Of a stretch of 64,000 nucleotides of DNA, positions 44,022-53,066 are shown piece after piece. The notes below the pieces were generated by a model. It had not been told where the DNA came from, did no database searches, and saw nothing but the letters and a program-made list of their open reading frames with translations. The DNA is taken from assembly GCA_046154185.1 (NCBI GenBank), contig JBJXGE010000020.1, positions 1 through 64,000 on the forward strand. Direction: 5' to 3'. This DNA is from JBJXGE01 sp046154185. GTDB taxonomy: Bacteria > Planctomycetota > UBA8108 > UBA1146 > JAJFFE01. Every line of letters begins with the position of its first letter. Position 1 is the first letter of the stretch. A program made the position numbers and the translations under genes.

Positions 44022-44582
44022 CTATTTTCTCTGCGGCGCGACTTCGGCTTCCGAATCACTCGACGTCGACGAGTCCGCATTGCCGGTTTTGATTTCCATC
44101 GCGTCGTCGTAGATGAAGATCGCGCCACGAACAAAAATCGGGGGATCGTCGAGGCCGATCCAGATCCGAAACGCTGACACTTTCGCACCGACATATCGCA
44201 CCAGACGTGAAGAAGAGCCATCGCTGTCCGCGCCAATGCGCGCGAGCCGCGGGACCGCGAACACCGTTGCCAAGCCGGCAAACACGAGCCCGGTAGCGGC
44301 CGCCAACCAGCGACGCATGCGACGCGACGCGTTCCGTAGACCGACCGGACAATCCGCCGTCAAAATAGTTCCGTCGGCGCGACGATGGAGTCGCGCGCAT
44401 AAATTCCCTTCGTGTGCCCGGAGCAACGCCTCGATCTCCTGCTCTCGCATGCCGGCGAAATTGTAGACGTGCTTTTGGCAGGACGCACAAAAGCGGCGCC
44501 GCTCGTCGCCCGACATTTGCGCCCAGGATTGGTGGCACGGCGACGCGATGCGAACGCGCTGGAGCAGACTATGAGAAGTCAT
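44022..44582 (-). CDS. Membrane protein with N-terminal Cys-rich cytoplasmic motif
   Basis: A 186-residue protein. The N-terminal 70 residues contain ASPCHQSWAQMSGDERRRFC, CQKHVYNFAGM and CARLHRRADGTILTADCPVG, a pattern with paired Cys and His found at the start of many planctomycete and acidobacterial proteins. A single TM segment (LAAATGLVFAGLATVFAVP) follows, and then a short extracytoplasmic region. It may be a zinc-binding sensor or anti-sigma-like protein; the fused sigma factor gene starts 390 bases away in the other direction. This link is only inferred. Confidence 0.65.
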   Translation of the reverse strand: MTSHSLLQRVRIASPCHQSWAQMSGDERRRFCASCQKHVYNFAGMREQEIEALLRAHEGNLCARLHRRADGTILTADCPVGLRNASRRMRRWLAAATGLVFAGLATVFAVPRLARIGADSDGSSSRLVRYVGAKVSAFRIWIGLDDPPIFVRGAIFIYDDAMEIKTGNADSSTSSDSEAEVAPQRK

Positions 44583-44972
44583 GAGAGATTCCTTTCCGCT
44601 CGGGCTGGTTCAGGCGTTGCTTGAATCGCAGGCGTTTACCTTGACTGAGAAGCTGAGCTACCGGCTTTCTGCTCGTCGGGAGTCGTCGACTCGTTCTGCG
44701 CCGCGGCTCGGCCCAGTGCGCTCACCTCCTCCTCGTCATGCTACGGCCGCGATCTCGTAGCGTTGGAATCACGCCGGCTCTTGGTCCCGCGGCAACCCAC
44801 CACCCATAGTCTCGAAGCTCGTGTCATCACCCGGTCATGGCGCGGCCCATGACGCTCGCAGCAAGAATTCCAAACTTAACTTCGGCACTTGAAGAGCCGG
44901 GCGTGTATCTAATGGGGACTCCCAGCGCTAGCCGCGACGATCGGAACAGGCGATCCGACCGACATCGCGGCG
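44583..44972. other. Divergent intergenic region before the fused sigma factor gene
   Basis: A 390-base gap between the 44022 gene and the sigma factor gene. It must hold promoters for both. Around 44641-44680 on the minus strand there is a GGTAGCTCAGC string that resembles a tRNA D-arm, but no complete cloverleaf follows. Nothing else stands out. Confidence 0.45.
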
Positions 44973-46808
44973 ATGAGAAAGACGCCTACGATCGTGATCG
45001 ACCGGGAACAGCTCGCACAGATCGTCCAAACTTGGCAACGTCCGATCTACAACTTCGCGGTCCGCTGGTTCGGCCGCTGCGAGGACGCGGACGATGTGAC
45101 GCAAGAGATCTTCGCCGCGCTCGCGCGCAAGTATGACCAATACGATGCGCGCGAGGCGTTTCGACCATGGCTCTTCAAATTGGCGCTTCACACGATTTAC
45201 AACCACGCGCGCGCGCGCGCCACGCGTCGACGTCACGAGGAGAAAGCGATGCCGCCGGAACCGGCCCCGCTTGTGGATCCGCTCGAGGAGCGAGAACTCC
45301 GAGTCGCGCTCGAGCAGGCGCTACTCGAAATACCCGATGACGAGCGCGCGCTCGTTTTGATGCACTACTACTCCGGTCTTTCGCAGCTCGAGCTTGCCGC
45401 GGCGCTGGCATTGCCGCGCACCACGGTGCAGTCGCAACTCAAAGGCGCGGTCGAAGAACTGCGCCGGCGGCTGAAGAGCTCGGGACATGTCGCTACTTTT
45501 CCCGCGCTCGAATTTGTCATGCGCGCGACGCCGGCGCTCGAGGTGCCAGGCCATCTCGCGCAGTCGCTCGCAAGTTTCGTCACCGCATCGACTGTGGCTG
45601 GACCGGCCCTCGCGACCGGCGTCGCAGTGACAGGAGCATTCGTCGTGAACAAGGTTTTCATCGCTTCCGCTGTGTTGCTCGGACTCCTCTGTCTCGGCGG
45701 CGGTTTCGTGGTTAGTGCGCGGAAACGCGCCGAAGAGGCGGCGCTGCGTTCGCAGGACGCAAGCGCGGCCAGCGCTGTTCTCGCGCGCGACCTCGACAAA
45801 CTCGCGGCGGCGCTTGCCGCGGCGGAGGACGAGTCGAAACGGCTCAAACTGGAGAACGCAGGTCTCGCGGCGCGACTCGCGGCGGCCGACGCGGTGTTGG
45901 CGGCGAAATCATCGGAGCCTGAGCTCGCGAGCGCGCAAATCACGCCGGCCGCGAGCCAGAGTCCGCAGCAAGTCGATTGGCGACGCGTCGCGGAATTGAT
46001 GACGGCGAATCTCGATGTCATCGAGCGCTCGATCAATGAGTCGGACGACGAACTGACTGCCGCCGATCGGGCTCGCATGTCGGAGCTACAAGCAGAGTTC
46101 ATGAAGCTCGAACGCTATGCCCTCACCGTTACGGACTTGCCCTTCTTTGACCCGGAGTTGCTCCAGCCGTTCTTATTGGCTATCACCGCGCAGCCGCTCG
46201 GACTCGATGCGAAACAGACGACGCAGCTTCATGAGCTGATCGCAGGGCTGAGCGCCGAGCATCTCGAGAACTTTGATGCCGCGAACAGCGTACCGGCGGA
46301 ACGTTTCGCGACGCGCGACGCGGTGCTGAACGCCTTCCAACAGGGGCTTGAACAGATCAGCGGTGAATCCCAGCTTGCGGCGCTGAAAACGGTCAGCAGC
46401 TTTGCGAATTCTCTGCTCCGCGGTAGTCGTGATGAACTGCGCTTCGGGGCGGAGGTCGATAAGCCCGAACCACTGATCGACGCGACCATGAAGGAATGGA
46501 GCCGGTCGTTCAAGTTCGACGGCGAGCAAGATCACACACTGCGCTCGCACGCCGAGAACTTTGCGCGAGCAGCGCTCGGGCTCCTCAAGAAATACCGCGA
46601 CAAAGCAGGCGGCGTCGATTTGCCGGCGGCCGATCAACTAGCACTCGATCAAGAGCTGCTCGCGCTGCAAATTGAGGAAGAGCGCCGGCTCGCAAACCAG
46701 CTCTCACCTGCGCATCGAGAACGCCTGCGCACGGCAGTGCCCGCGATCTTCCGCCTCTCGGCGCCCGGCGAAAACACAACCATGCGCAATCGCGGCATGT
46801 CGTTCTGA
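44973..46808 (+). CDS. ECF sigma factor fused to a membrane helix and a long extracytoplasmic domain
   Basis: A 611-residue protein. Residues about 8-90 are sigma region 2 (ADDVTQEIFAALARKYDQYD, FRPWLFKLALHTIYNHARAR) and residues 110-165 are region 4 (IPDDERALVLMHYYSGLSQL, followed by a helix-turn-helix AALALPRTTVQSQLKG). A TM helix (VFIASAVLLGLLCLGGGFVV) sits near residue 230, followed by an Ala/Glu-rich coiled coil (250-310) and 300 residues of mostly helical sequence without a known domain. ECF factors with membrane tails are known in Planctomycetota and usually replace a separate anti-sigma factor. The gene stands alone. Confidence 0.85.
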   Translation: MRKTPTIVIDREQLAQIVQTWQRPIYNFAVRWFGRCEDADDVTQEIFAALARKYDQYDAREAFRPWLFKLALHTIYNHARARATRRRHEEKAMPPEPAPLVDPLEERELRVALEQALLEIPDDERALVLMHYYSGLSQLELAAALALPRTTVQSQLKGAVEELRRRLKSSGHVATFPALEFVMRATPALEVPGHLAQSLASFVTASTVAGPALATGVAVTGAFVVNKVFIASAVLLGLLCLGGGFVVSARKRAEEAALRSQDASAASAVLARDLDKLAAALAAAEDESKRLKLENAGLAARLAAADAVLAAKSSEPELASAQITPAASQSPQQVDWRRVAELMTANLDVIERSINESDDELTAADRARMSELQAEFMKLERYALTVTDLPFFDPELLQPFLLAITAQPLGLDAKQTTQLHELIAGLSAEHLENFDAANSVPAERFATRDAVLNAFQQGLEQISGESQLAALKTVSSFANSLLRGSRDELRFGAEVDKPEPLIDATMKEWSRSFKFDGEQDHTLRSHAENFARAALGLLKKYRDKAGGVDLPAADQLALDQELLALQIEEERRLANQLSPAHRERLRTAVPAIFRLSAPGENTTMRNRGMSF

Positions 46809-46819
46809 AGTTTTTCTCT

Positions 46820-46864
46820 TAGGGGCACTCCTAGGGGCACTCCTAGGGGCACTCCTAGGGGCAC
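46820..46864 (+). repeat. 12-bp tandem repeat at a stop codon
   Basis: The unit TAGGGGCACTCC occurs three full times and a partial fourth time. On the minus strand the unit gives TAG every 12 bases in frame with the 46855 gene, so a series of in-frame stops follows its first TAG. It lies between that gene's end and the convergent sigma factor gene. Confidence 0.85.
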
Positions 46865-49128
46865 AGCGGGTGGGACGAGCAGCTGAGTAGATCGGGCAGC
46901 GAGTCGAAGCCGCAGGTGAAGGGGCCGGGGGACGGCGGCAGTGGGCCACCGAGATAGAGTGCGTTGAGAGTGTGAATCACATCGGCGAGATCAAGCGCGC
47001 CATCGTCATTGGCGTCCGCGGCGTCTCCGCACGTGGGCGTCGCGCCGCTCGAGAAGAGTGCGCTCAACGCGAACACGGCATCCGCCAAGTTGAACGCGCT
47101 ATCGCCGTTTGCGTCACCGCGCCGAAACCGCGGGATCGCGCCATAGATTTCCGGCAACAGCGCGGCGAGATAGCCCAACGCTATTTGCGTGTGATCGCCG
47201 TCAATGCCGCCGAACTCGAACGACTGAGAGAGCACTTTGCCGAAACCCGGCGCGGTGTCGTAGTAGATTCCGGTCGCGTACGCGGAAGGATCGCCACCCG
47301 CGCCATCGTCGGTCCAAACAACACCGGCGCTGCCGCCGGCCGCCTCGGCCGGCGCCGCGATCAGTCGATCCGTGGACTCGTCGTTGACGGACTCCTGCGA
47401 ATAGCTCGCGCTGATCCCGGCAAAACGCGCGCTCGCAAAATCGTGTCCCTCCATGCCGAGAAAACTGTCGTCGCCATCGACGACACCCGTCGACGCAACG
47501 CCGTCGAATTCGGCGAACGGCGTGGGCGCGTCAAAACCCCACGCGTCGTTCGACTCGAAGTAGATTGGCACGCCCGCACTCACCAGCGCGGCGAGCTGCG
47601 CACCTTCGGCAAATGACATCGCGCGGTTCTCGGGATACGTGCCGGCGACGTACCAAAGCGCGCGCGGAGTGCCGATGACGTCGGCGTCCAGCTCGTCAAT
47701 AATCGCCGGCGCCTCGCCAAGCGCCGTCAACGCGTCGGCGAGAGCGCTCGCGCTATCGATGGCCCCGCTGATCAACTCGCCACGAACGATGATGCAGCGA
47801 CTCGAACTATCGGCGCTCAGTGTTATCGTGCACTCCTCGCCATCGACCGCCAAGCCGCCGAACGCCGCCTCGACGCGCACGCGATACGTCCGCAACGTCT
47901 CGAGCTCGATAAAATGTTGCGTCGTCGCACCGGGAAGCACCGCTTGAATATCGCCATCGAGCCACAAAAAGATCGATGCGGGCGAGTAAGCGCTCGACCA
48001 CGTCAACAACGCGCCCGGGGTCGAGCCGAGTTGCGGCTGGCACGCGAGCCCGAAGATGACGTCGGGCTGCAAGTACATCGAACATCGGCGCGGCTCCAGC
48101 GCTACACCCGCGACCGTCGGCTCGATGCTAAGTTCGACCGGACGCGGCACGAATTGCACCGCACTCATGAAGTTCGTCGCACTCCCGGGCAGCACCGCGA
48201 CGACGACATTGTTGAGGCGAACCGAGATCGAGTCGTAAACGCTCGGGTTGGTCCACGCGGCGGCGAGCGCGCCGTACACGGCGGGCGCGGCAACGCAGCT
48301 CAGATTGGCGACCGGCCGCGCCGGACCCGCGGCGTAAAAGTAGAGACTCCAACTCACAAGTTGGCCGGTATCGAGTTCTGGATGGCGATCAACCACACGC
48401 AGCGTCCAGTTTCCGGCAGTCTGAAGACCGTAGAGATCGTAAAGCTCGAGCGTATTCACGGGCCGCAACAAACTCACTGACGTGGCCGTCGGCCACTCGT
48501 CGCCAGCGACCCCGAAGATCACATCGAACGCGCCACTTCCCGACCGACCGCGCGGCCACAATTCGACGCGCTGATCATTCGGCGCGATCAGCTCGAAACT
48601 CACATCCGCCACAAACTCGTGCTCAAACACGACGCGCACTTGGAGATCGCCGCTGGTCAGCCCGCTCGTGACCGCGATGACACTCTCCGTCGTCGTCGCG
48701 CCGGCCGCGCCGATCGGAAGCGCAGGACTCGTCGACCAAACTTCGTCGTAGACAAGCGCATGACAGCAGGCCGGCGCTAGCGGCCCGCGCGCGCTGGCGA
48801 CCGGTTGCACACAAATTTCCAACGCGCGATGCGCAACGCCCGTCAACAAGTGGGACGTCGCGGCGCCGCCGAGCGTCGCCGCAAGCGCGCCGTCGATGTG
48901 AATCTCGATCTCATCCAGCGCTCCGACGGGCGACCATTCGAGTGCGATCGTGCTCGCTGCCGCGTCGGTTTCGCACGACAAGCCTGCCACGCCAAACTGC
49001 GCGCGGAGCGGTGCCGCCGCCGACAGCACCGCGAACACGACCAATCCCATCACCGTCCCGCGCGTCTTCCGCGCGCGTCGGTTCGCGATGTTCGCTCGTT
49101 GTGTGCCCAGCACGTGCCCGCGTTTCAA
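46855..49128 (-). CDS. Secreted P-domain protein with C-terminal dockerin segment
   Basis: A 757-residue protein with a signal peptide (ending near LRAQF), a proprotein-convertase P/Homo-B-like domain (SGLTSGDLQVRVVFEHEFVA and NTLELYDLYGLQTAGNWTLR), several Ig/Fn3-like beta domains, and a C-terminal dockerin-type segment (FRRGDANGDSAFNLADAVFA and GDAADANDDGALDLADVIHT). It is secreted or surface-bound. It is coupled to the upstream FG-GAP gene by an ATGA overlap. The stop lies in the tandem repeat at 46820-46864. Confidence 0.82.
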   Translation of the reverse strand: MKRGHVLGTQRANIANRRARKTRGTVMGLVVFAVLSAAAPLRAQFGVAGLSCETDAAASTIALEWSPVGALDEIEIHIDGALAATLGGAATSHLLTGVAHRALEICVQPVASARGPLAPACCHALVYDEVWSTSPALPIGAAGATTTESVIAVTSGLTSGDLQVRVVFEHEFVADVSFELIAPNDQRVELWPRGRSGSGAFDVIFGVAGDEWPTATSVSLLRPVNTLELYDLYGLQTAGNWTLRVVDRHPELDTGQLVSWSLYFYAAGPARPVANLSCVAAPAVYGALAAAWTNPSVYDSISVRLNNVVVAVLPGSATNFMSAVQFVPRPVELSIEPTVAGVALEPRRCSMYLQPDVIFGLACQPQLGSTPGALLTWSSAYSPASIFLWLDGDIQAVLPGATTQHFIELETLRTYRVRVEAAFGGLAVDGEECTITLSADSSSRCIIVRGELISGAIDSASALADALTALGEAPAIIDELDADVIGTPRALWYVAGTYPENRAMSFAEGAQLAALVSAGVPIYFESNDAWGFDAPTPFAEFDGVASTGVVDGDDSFLGMEGHDFASARFAGISASYSQESVNDESTDRLIAAPAEAAGGSAGVVWTDDGAGGDPSAYATGIYYDTAPGFGKVLSQSFEFGGIDGDHTQIALGYLAALLPEIYGAIPRFRRGDANGDSAFNLADAVFALSALFSSGATPTCGDAADANDDGALDLADVIHTLNALYLGGPLPPSPGPFTCGFDSLPDLLSCSSHPLCP

Positions 49129-50735
49129 TCGTCCTCAATCACGGTCAGCAAACGATCGGCAGCCACGGCTCGCAGAATCTGCAGCCGTCCGTTCGGCCAG
49201 TGAATGCGCAGCTCGTCGACTTGCGCCGCTGCGCCGAGTCCGAAATGCGCTTCGAGCGGCACGCCGGTGAAGAAACTCCCGCCCGCCACAATCTCGCGCA
49301 TCTGCGTGAGTCCGCCGGTCACCGCCTCAATGCGCGCCCCGACACCGTTCGAATTCGACTCGCGACCAATCAGTCGCACCGACAGCGCATGGCGCCCAGC
49401 ACGCGGCGTGTCATTGCGATAGAGCTGCGCTTTGCCGTGAACATCTTGCACGAGCACATCGAGATCCTGATCACGATCCGCATCGAACACCAATAAGCCG
49501 CGGGTGTTGCCAGTGTGAGCTATGTTCGCGGCGGCGGCGCCTTCGGTGTAGTGGCCCGTGCCATCATTGACGAAGAAGCGCGCGGGCGTTTGCCACTCGG
49601 GTTGCTGCCATCCGCTCACCGCAAGCAGATCGAGATCGCCATCGAGGTCGGCGTCGAAAAAACTCGTGCCCCAGCCCCAACCCGTGTCCACGATGCCGCG
49701 CGCGCCCGCCTGGTTCGTGAACTGCCCGGCGCCGTCATTGACGTAGAGCCAGTTACAGCAACCCGCCGGATCCGTCGGCGCCGTAATGTTGGTGGTGTAG
49801 AGATCGGTGTCGCCATCGTTGTCGAAGTCACCGGCGGCAAGACCCATGTCATTGCCGATGCTATAAGCCATGTCGACGTACCCGAACGTGCCGTTCTGTT
49901 GATTGAGAAACAAATAATCCTCGGCGAAGTCGACGCCGCAAAACAGGTCGGGCCAGCCGTCGCCATTGGCGTCGAAGAACAGCGGGCTCCAGTGCTCGAC
50001 CAATGTCTCGACTCGAAGCAACTGCGCCGCACCCGTCACGTCGCGAAAGCGGCAGTGGCCTTCGTTGCGATACAAGTAGTTGCGGCTATCGAACCAACTC
50101 ACGATGTAGAGATCGAGCTTGCCGTCGCGGTCGTAGTCGCCGGCCGTCGCGCCGCCAAGTGTGCGCGCGGTTGGAAAAAGCCCGGAGTCGACGACGCGTT
50201 CAAAGCGCACGCCACCGATATTGCGGTAGACCGTGCTGAACGGCGCTGCACCGCCACTCACCGAGTCGTTGAAAACGCACAAATCGTCGAACCGATCGTT
50301 GTCGAGATCGAGAAACATCGCCATATGGCCAAAACCGAGTGCGCCGAGTTCCGCCGCCTGCGTCACGTCCGTAAAAGTGCCATCGCCATTGTTGCGATAC
50401 AAACAGCCCGCCGCCCCGCCATGCGCGACCAAGTAAAGGTCGAGGTCGCCATCATTGTCGTAGTCACCGGCCGCGCTTCCCGCACCGTAACGCGTTTGCT
50501 CCGTCGGTAACAATCCAACGAGCGGCGGCGCCGGCCGCAAGCCGAACCGTATGCCGCTCGCCGTCGTCGCGCGCGTGAACGCGATCTCCGCCGTTGGCCC
50601 TTGCGCGCCGGCCGGCGCCGATATCGCGCCGACGCACAACGCCGCCGTGAACAACGCGACCGTCGCCCGCCGATTCGCCCGCTGGCATCGATGCGCCAAG
50701 GGCGACAAGTAGCTCGTCAATTCGGAGATTTTCAT
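49125..50735 (-). CDS. FG-GAP/ASPIC-UnbV secreted repeat protein
   Basis: A 536-residue protein with a long N-region signal peptide (ending near APAGAQ). The chain contains at least seven FG-GAP/VCBS repeats with D-x-D-x-D calcium motifs (GDYDNDGDLDLYLVAHG, LDLDNDRFDDLCVF, GDYDRDGKLDLYIVSW, ANGDGWPDLF, GDFDNDGDTDLYTTN). The C-terminus (HALSVRLIGRESNSNGVGAR and DELRIHWPNGRLQ) is an ASPIC/UnbV domain. Such proteins are common in Planctomycetota and are thought to be surface adhesins or polysaccharide-binding, but the ligand is unknown. It is the first gene of the pair that ends at 46855. Confidence 0.9.
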   Translation of the reverse strand: MKISELTSYLSPLAHRCQRANRRATVALFTAALCVGAISAPAGAQGPTAEIAFTRATTASGIRFGLRPAPPLVGLLPTEQTRYGAGSAAGDYDNDGDLDLYLVAHGGAAGCLYRNNGDGTFTDVTQAAELGALGFGHMAMFLDLDNDRFDDLCVFNDSVSGGAAPFSTVYRNIGGVRFERVVDSGLFPTARTLGGATAGDYDRDGKLDLYIVSWFDSRNYLYRNEGHCRFRDVTGAAQLLRVETLVEHWSPLFFDANGDGWPDLFCGVDFAEDYLFLNQQNGTFGYVDMAYSIGNDMGLAAGDFDNDGDTDLYTTNITAPTDPAGCCNWLYVNDGAGQFTNQAGARGIVDTGWGWGTSFFDADLDGDLDLLAVSGWQQPEWQTPARFFVNDGTGHYTEGAAAANIAHTGNTRGLLVFDADRDQDLDVLVQDVHGKAQLYRNDTPRAGRHALSVRLIGRESNSNGVGARIEAVTGGLTQMREIVAGGSFFTGVPLEAHFGLGAAAQVDELRIHWPNGRLQILRAVAADRLLTVIEDD

Positions 50736-50972
50736 GATGGCGAAATACTAGCGCTCGCCGGCACGACTCGTCTACCCGCAGGCTCCGTGGCGCCGCCTAA
50801 GCGGCGTTGAATCGTGATCGCTTCGGACTCGAAATCGATGCAGAAGTCGCTCGCACCGCTCGCTGCATCCACGCGGTTGACATCCGCACTCGCACGGCGG
50901 AGACTCAGCGGCGCTGGCGACAGAAACGCCGCCGCCAGCCGACCGGGGGAACGTGTCGCAGGGGAAGTTCGC

Positions 50973-51791
50973 GTGCCTCACATCATCACTGAGCAATCCG
51001 AGAGCATCGAGCAACGCGAGTCGGTGGCGCGGCCATCGGCCGCGCTGCGCGGCATCGTGCTCGCAATCGAAGCGAGCCACGGTCAAGGTTCGGTCGCACT
51101 TGCGATTTCCGAGACCGGCGCGACGCACCTTGAACTCTTGAGTCCGGGGCTCGTTCACGGCCGCGAACTGCTGCCGCGCATCGATCGTCTCTGCGAGCGC
51201 GTTGGCCTCGAGCCCGGCGACTTGGAGCTGATCGCCGTTGGCGTCGGGCCCGGCTCCTTCACTGGTGTGCGCATCGGCGTATCGGCGGCGAAGGCGCTCG
51301 CCTGGGGGCTCAGGATTCCGGTACTCGGCATCTCCAGTCTCGCGGCCATCGCGCAGGGCGTGGTGGCGGCGCATGTTCTTGCCGACGAGACCGAGTTTGC
51401 GGTGGTGTGCGACGCGCGGCGCGGCTCCATCTATGGCGCCCGATTCCGTCAGCGCACGGCCACCGCCGAGCGCGTGACGCCCGACGCGCTCTGGCCCATC
51501 GACACGTTCCTCGCCTCGCTCCCCCGCGATCTCCCACTCGTCGGCGCGGGCGCCCGCGGACTCCCCGGTGTCGAACGATTTCCGCGACTCGAGCCGCCGC
51601 AGCTCGATCAGCCGACCGCGGTGCAGATTCTGTCGCTCGCCATCCGGGCTCACGAACACATCCGCGCCGGCCGAGAGCCCGCTCCGCCCGAATATCAGAA
51701 CCCGCACCGCCTCGTTCCGAATTACCTTCGCGAACTCGAAGCCGTCGAAAAACGCGGTCGCGCGACGCCACCCGAAACGGGAGGTTGCTGA
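50973..51791 (+). CDS. tsaB: tRNA threonylcarbamoyladenosine biosynthesis protein TsaB
   Basis: A 272-residue ASKHA-fold protein. ALRGIVLAIEASHGQGSVAL at the start of the fold, SPGLVHGRELLPRIDRLCE, VGVGPGSFTGVRIGVSAAKAL and the GISSLAAIAQG block are typical. TsaB supports TsaD in making t6A in tRNA. GTG 50973 is chosen over the long open frame because GGGGAAG lies five bases upstream and the residues before it have no family match. It overlaps alr by one base (TGATG), so the two are co-translated. Confidence 0.88.
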   Translation: MPHIITEQSESIEQRESVARPSAALRGIVLAIEASHGQGSVALAISETGATHLELLSPGLVHGRELLPRIDRLCERVGLEPGDLELIAVGVGPGSFTGVRIGVSAAKALAWGLRIPVLGISSLAAIAQGVVAAHVLADETEFAVVCDARRGSIYGARFRQRTATAERVTPDALWPIDTFLASLPRDLPLVGAGARGLPGVERFPRLEPPQLDQPTAVQILSLAIRAHEHIRAGREPAPPEYQNPHRLVPNYLRELEAVEKRGRATPPETGGC

Positions 51792-52993
51792 TGCAATTGC
51801 CGCGCGTGTGGGCCGAAGTCGATCTCGATGCGATCGCGAACAACCTCGCGGTCGCGCGGGCGCTCCTCAAACCGGGAGTGAAAGTGCTCGGCGTCGTCAA
51901 GGCGGACGCCTACGGCCACGGCGCCGCGCAAGTCGCGGCTACCCTCGAGCGCTGCGGAATCGACATGCTCGGCGTCGGCGATTCGAACGAAGCGATTCAA
52001 CTGCGGCAACTCGGCATCAAGACGCCGATCTTGGTACTCGGTGGCGTCGTCGAGGGCGAAATCCCGGACCTCATCCAGCATCAGATCATGCCGAGCGTGC
52101 ACTCGCCCGAACGCATCGCGATGTTCGAATCGCACGCGCGCCGACTCGGCGTCCGCCTGCCCGTGCATTTGTTGGTCGACACCGGCATGAGCCTGCTCGG
52201 CGTCACGCCCGCGAACGCGCCCGAGTACCTGCGCCGCATCCATGAAGCGCCGCATCTCGACTTGCGCGGCATGGGATCGCACCTCGCTTCGGCGACGACG
52301 AGTGTCGATTTTTCGCAGTTGCAAATCGATCGCTTCCGCGCCGTGGTCGACGAAGTCAAACTCTCGGGCCTGCCGCTACCGCCGCTCCATATGGCGAGTT
52401 CGGCCGGCGTCGTGCTCTATCCCGAGATTCACTACGACATGGTGCGACTCGGCGGCATGTTGTACGGAATTCCGCGCGTCTCCCATTCGCCGTCCGCGCT
52501 CAAACCGGCGCTTTCGCTCCACACACAAATTGTGCACATCCGCGATATCGCGCCGGGCACACCCGTGAGCTATGACGGCACTTTCGTCGCGACTCGGCCG
52601 ATGCGAATCGCGACGCTGCCGGTCGGCTACCACGACGGCTATTTGCATCACCTTTCGAATCGCGCGCAGGTGCTGATCCACGGCATGCGAGCGCCCGTGA
52701 TCGGTCGCGTGACGATGGACTACGTCATCGTCGACCTCACCGACATCGCCGGCACGACCGTTGGCGACCGCGTGACTCTCCTCGGTGAACAAGGCGACGA
52801 CAGCATCACGGCCGTCGAACTGGGGCGCTGGGCCAACACGATCCCCTACGAGATTCCGAGCCACCTAGGTCAGCGCGTGCGCCGCATTTTCCTCCGCAGC
52901 GACGACGAAAATTTGCCGGGAACCGCGCGCCCCGCCATTCGTAGATATCTCGAGCGCATCGAACTCGTGCTCGCGAGCGGTGCCGCCGGTTAG
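51791..52993 (+). CDS. alr: Alanine racemase
   Basis: A 400-residue fold III PLP enzyme. GVVKADAYGHGAAQVA has the PLP-binding Lys, MGSHLASATTSVDF and ASSAGVVLYPEIHYDMVRLG follow in the barrel, and the C-terminal domain carries VSYDGTF with the catalytic Tyr and VIGRVTMDYVIVDL with the conserved Met/Asp. It interconverts L- and D-alanine for peptidoglycan synthesis. The ATG lies in the tsaB stop (TGATG). Confidence 0.93.
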   Translation: MQLPRVWAEVDLDAIANNLAVARALLKPGVKVLGVVKADAYGHGAAQVAATLERCGIDMLGVGDSNEAIQLRQLGIKTPILVLGGVVEGEIPDLIQHQIMPSVHSPERIAMFESHARRLGVRLPVHLLVDTGMSLLGVTPANAPEYLRRIHEAPHLDLRGMGSHLASATTSVDFSQLQIDRFRAVVDEVKLSGLPLPPLHMASSAGVVLYPEIHYDMVRLGGMLYGIPRVSHSPSALKPALSLHTQIVHIRDIAPGTPVSYDGTFVATRPMRIATLPVGYHDGYLHHLSNRAQVLIHGMRAPVIGRVTMDYVIVDLTDIAGTTVGDRVTLLGEQGDDSITAVELGRWANTIPYEIPSHLGQRVRRIFLRSDDENLPGTARPAIRRYLERIELVLASGAAG

Positions 52994-53066
52994 CGGTGAG
53001 CCGGTCGAATCGCCTTGCCGACGCAAAACCTGCATCGATCGCGGCCAAACGGGATAAAGTGCGCGC

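Noticed and set aside
44641..44680. tRNA-like D-arm (GGTAGCTCAGC) on the minus strand
   Set aside because: No anticodon or T arm at the right distance; cloverleaf cannot be built.
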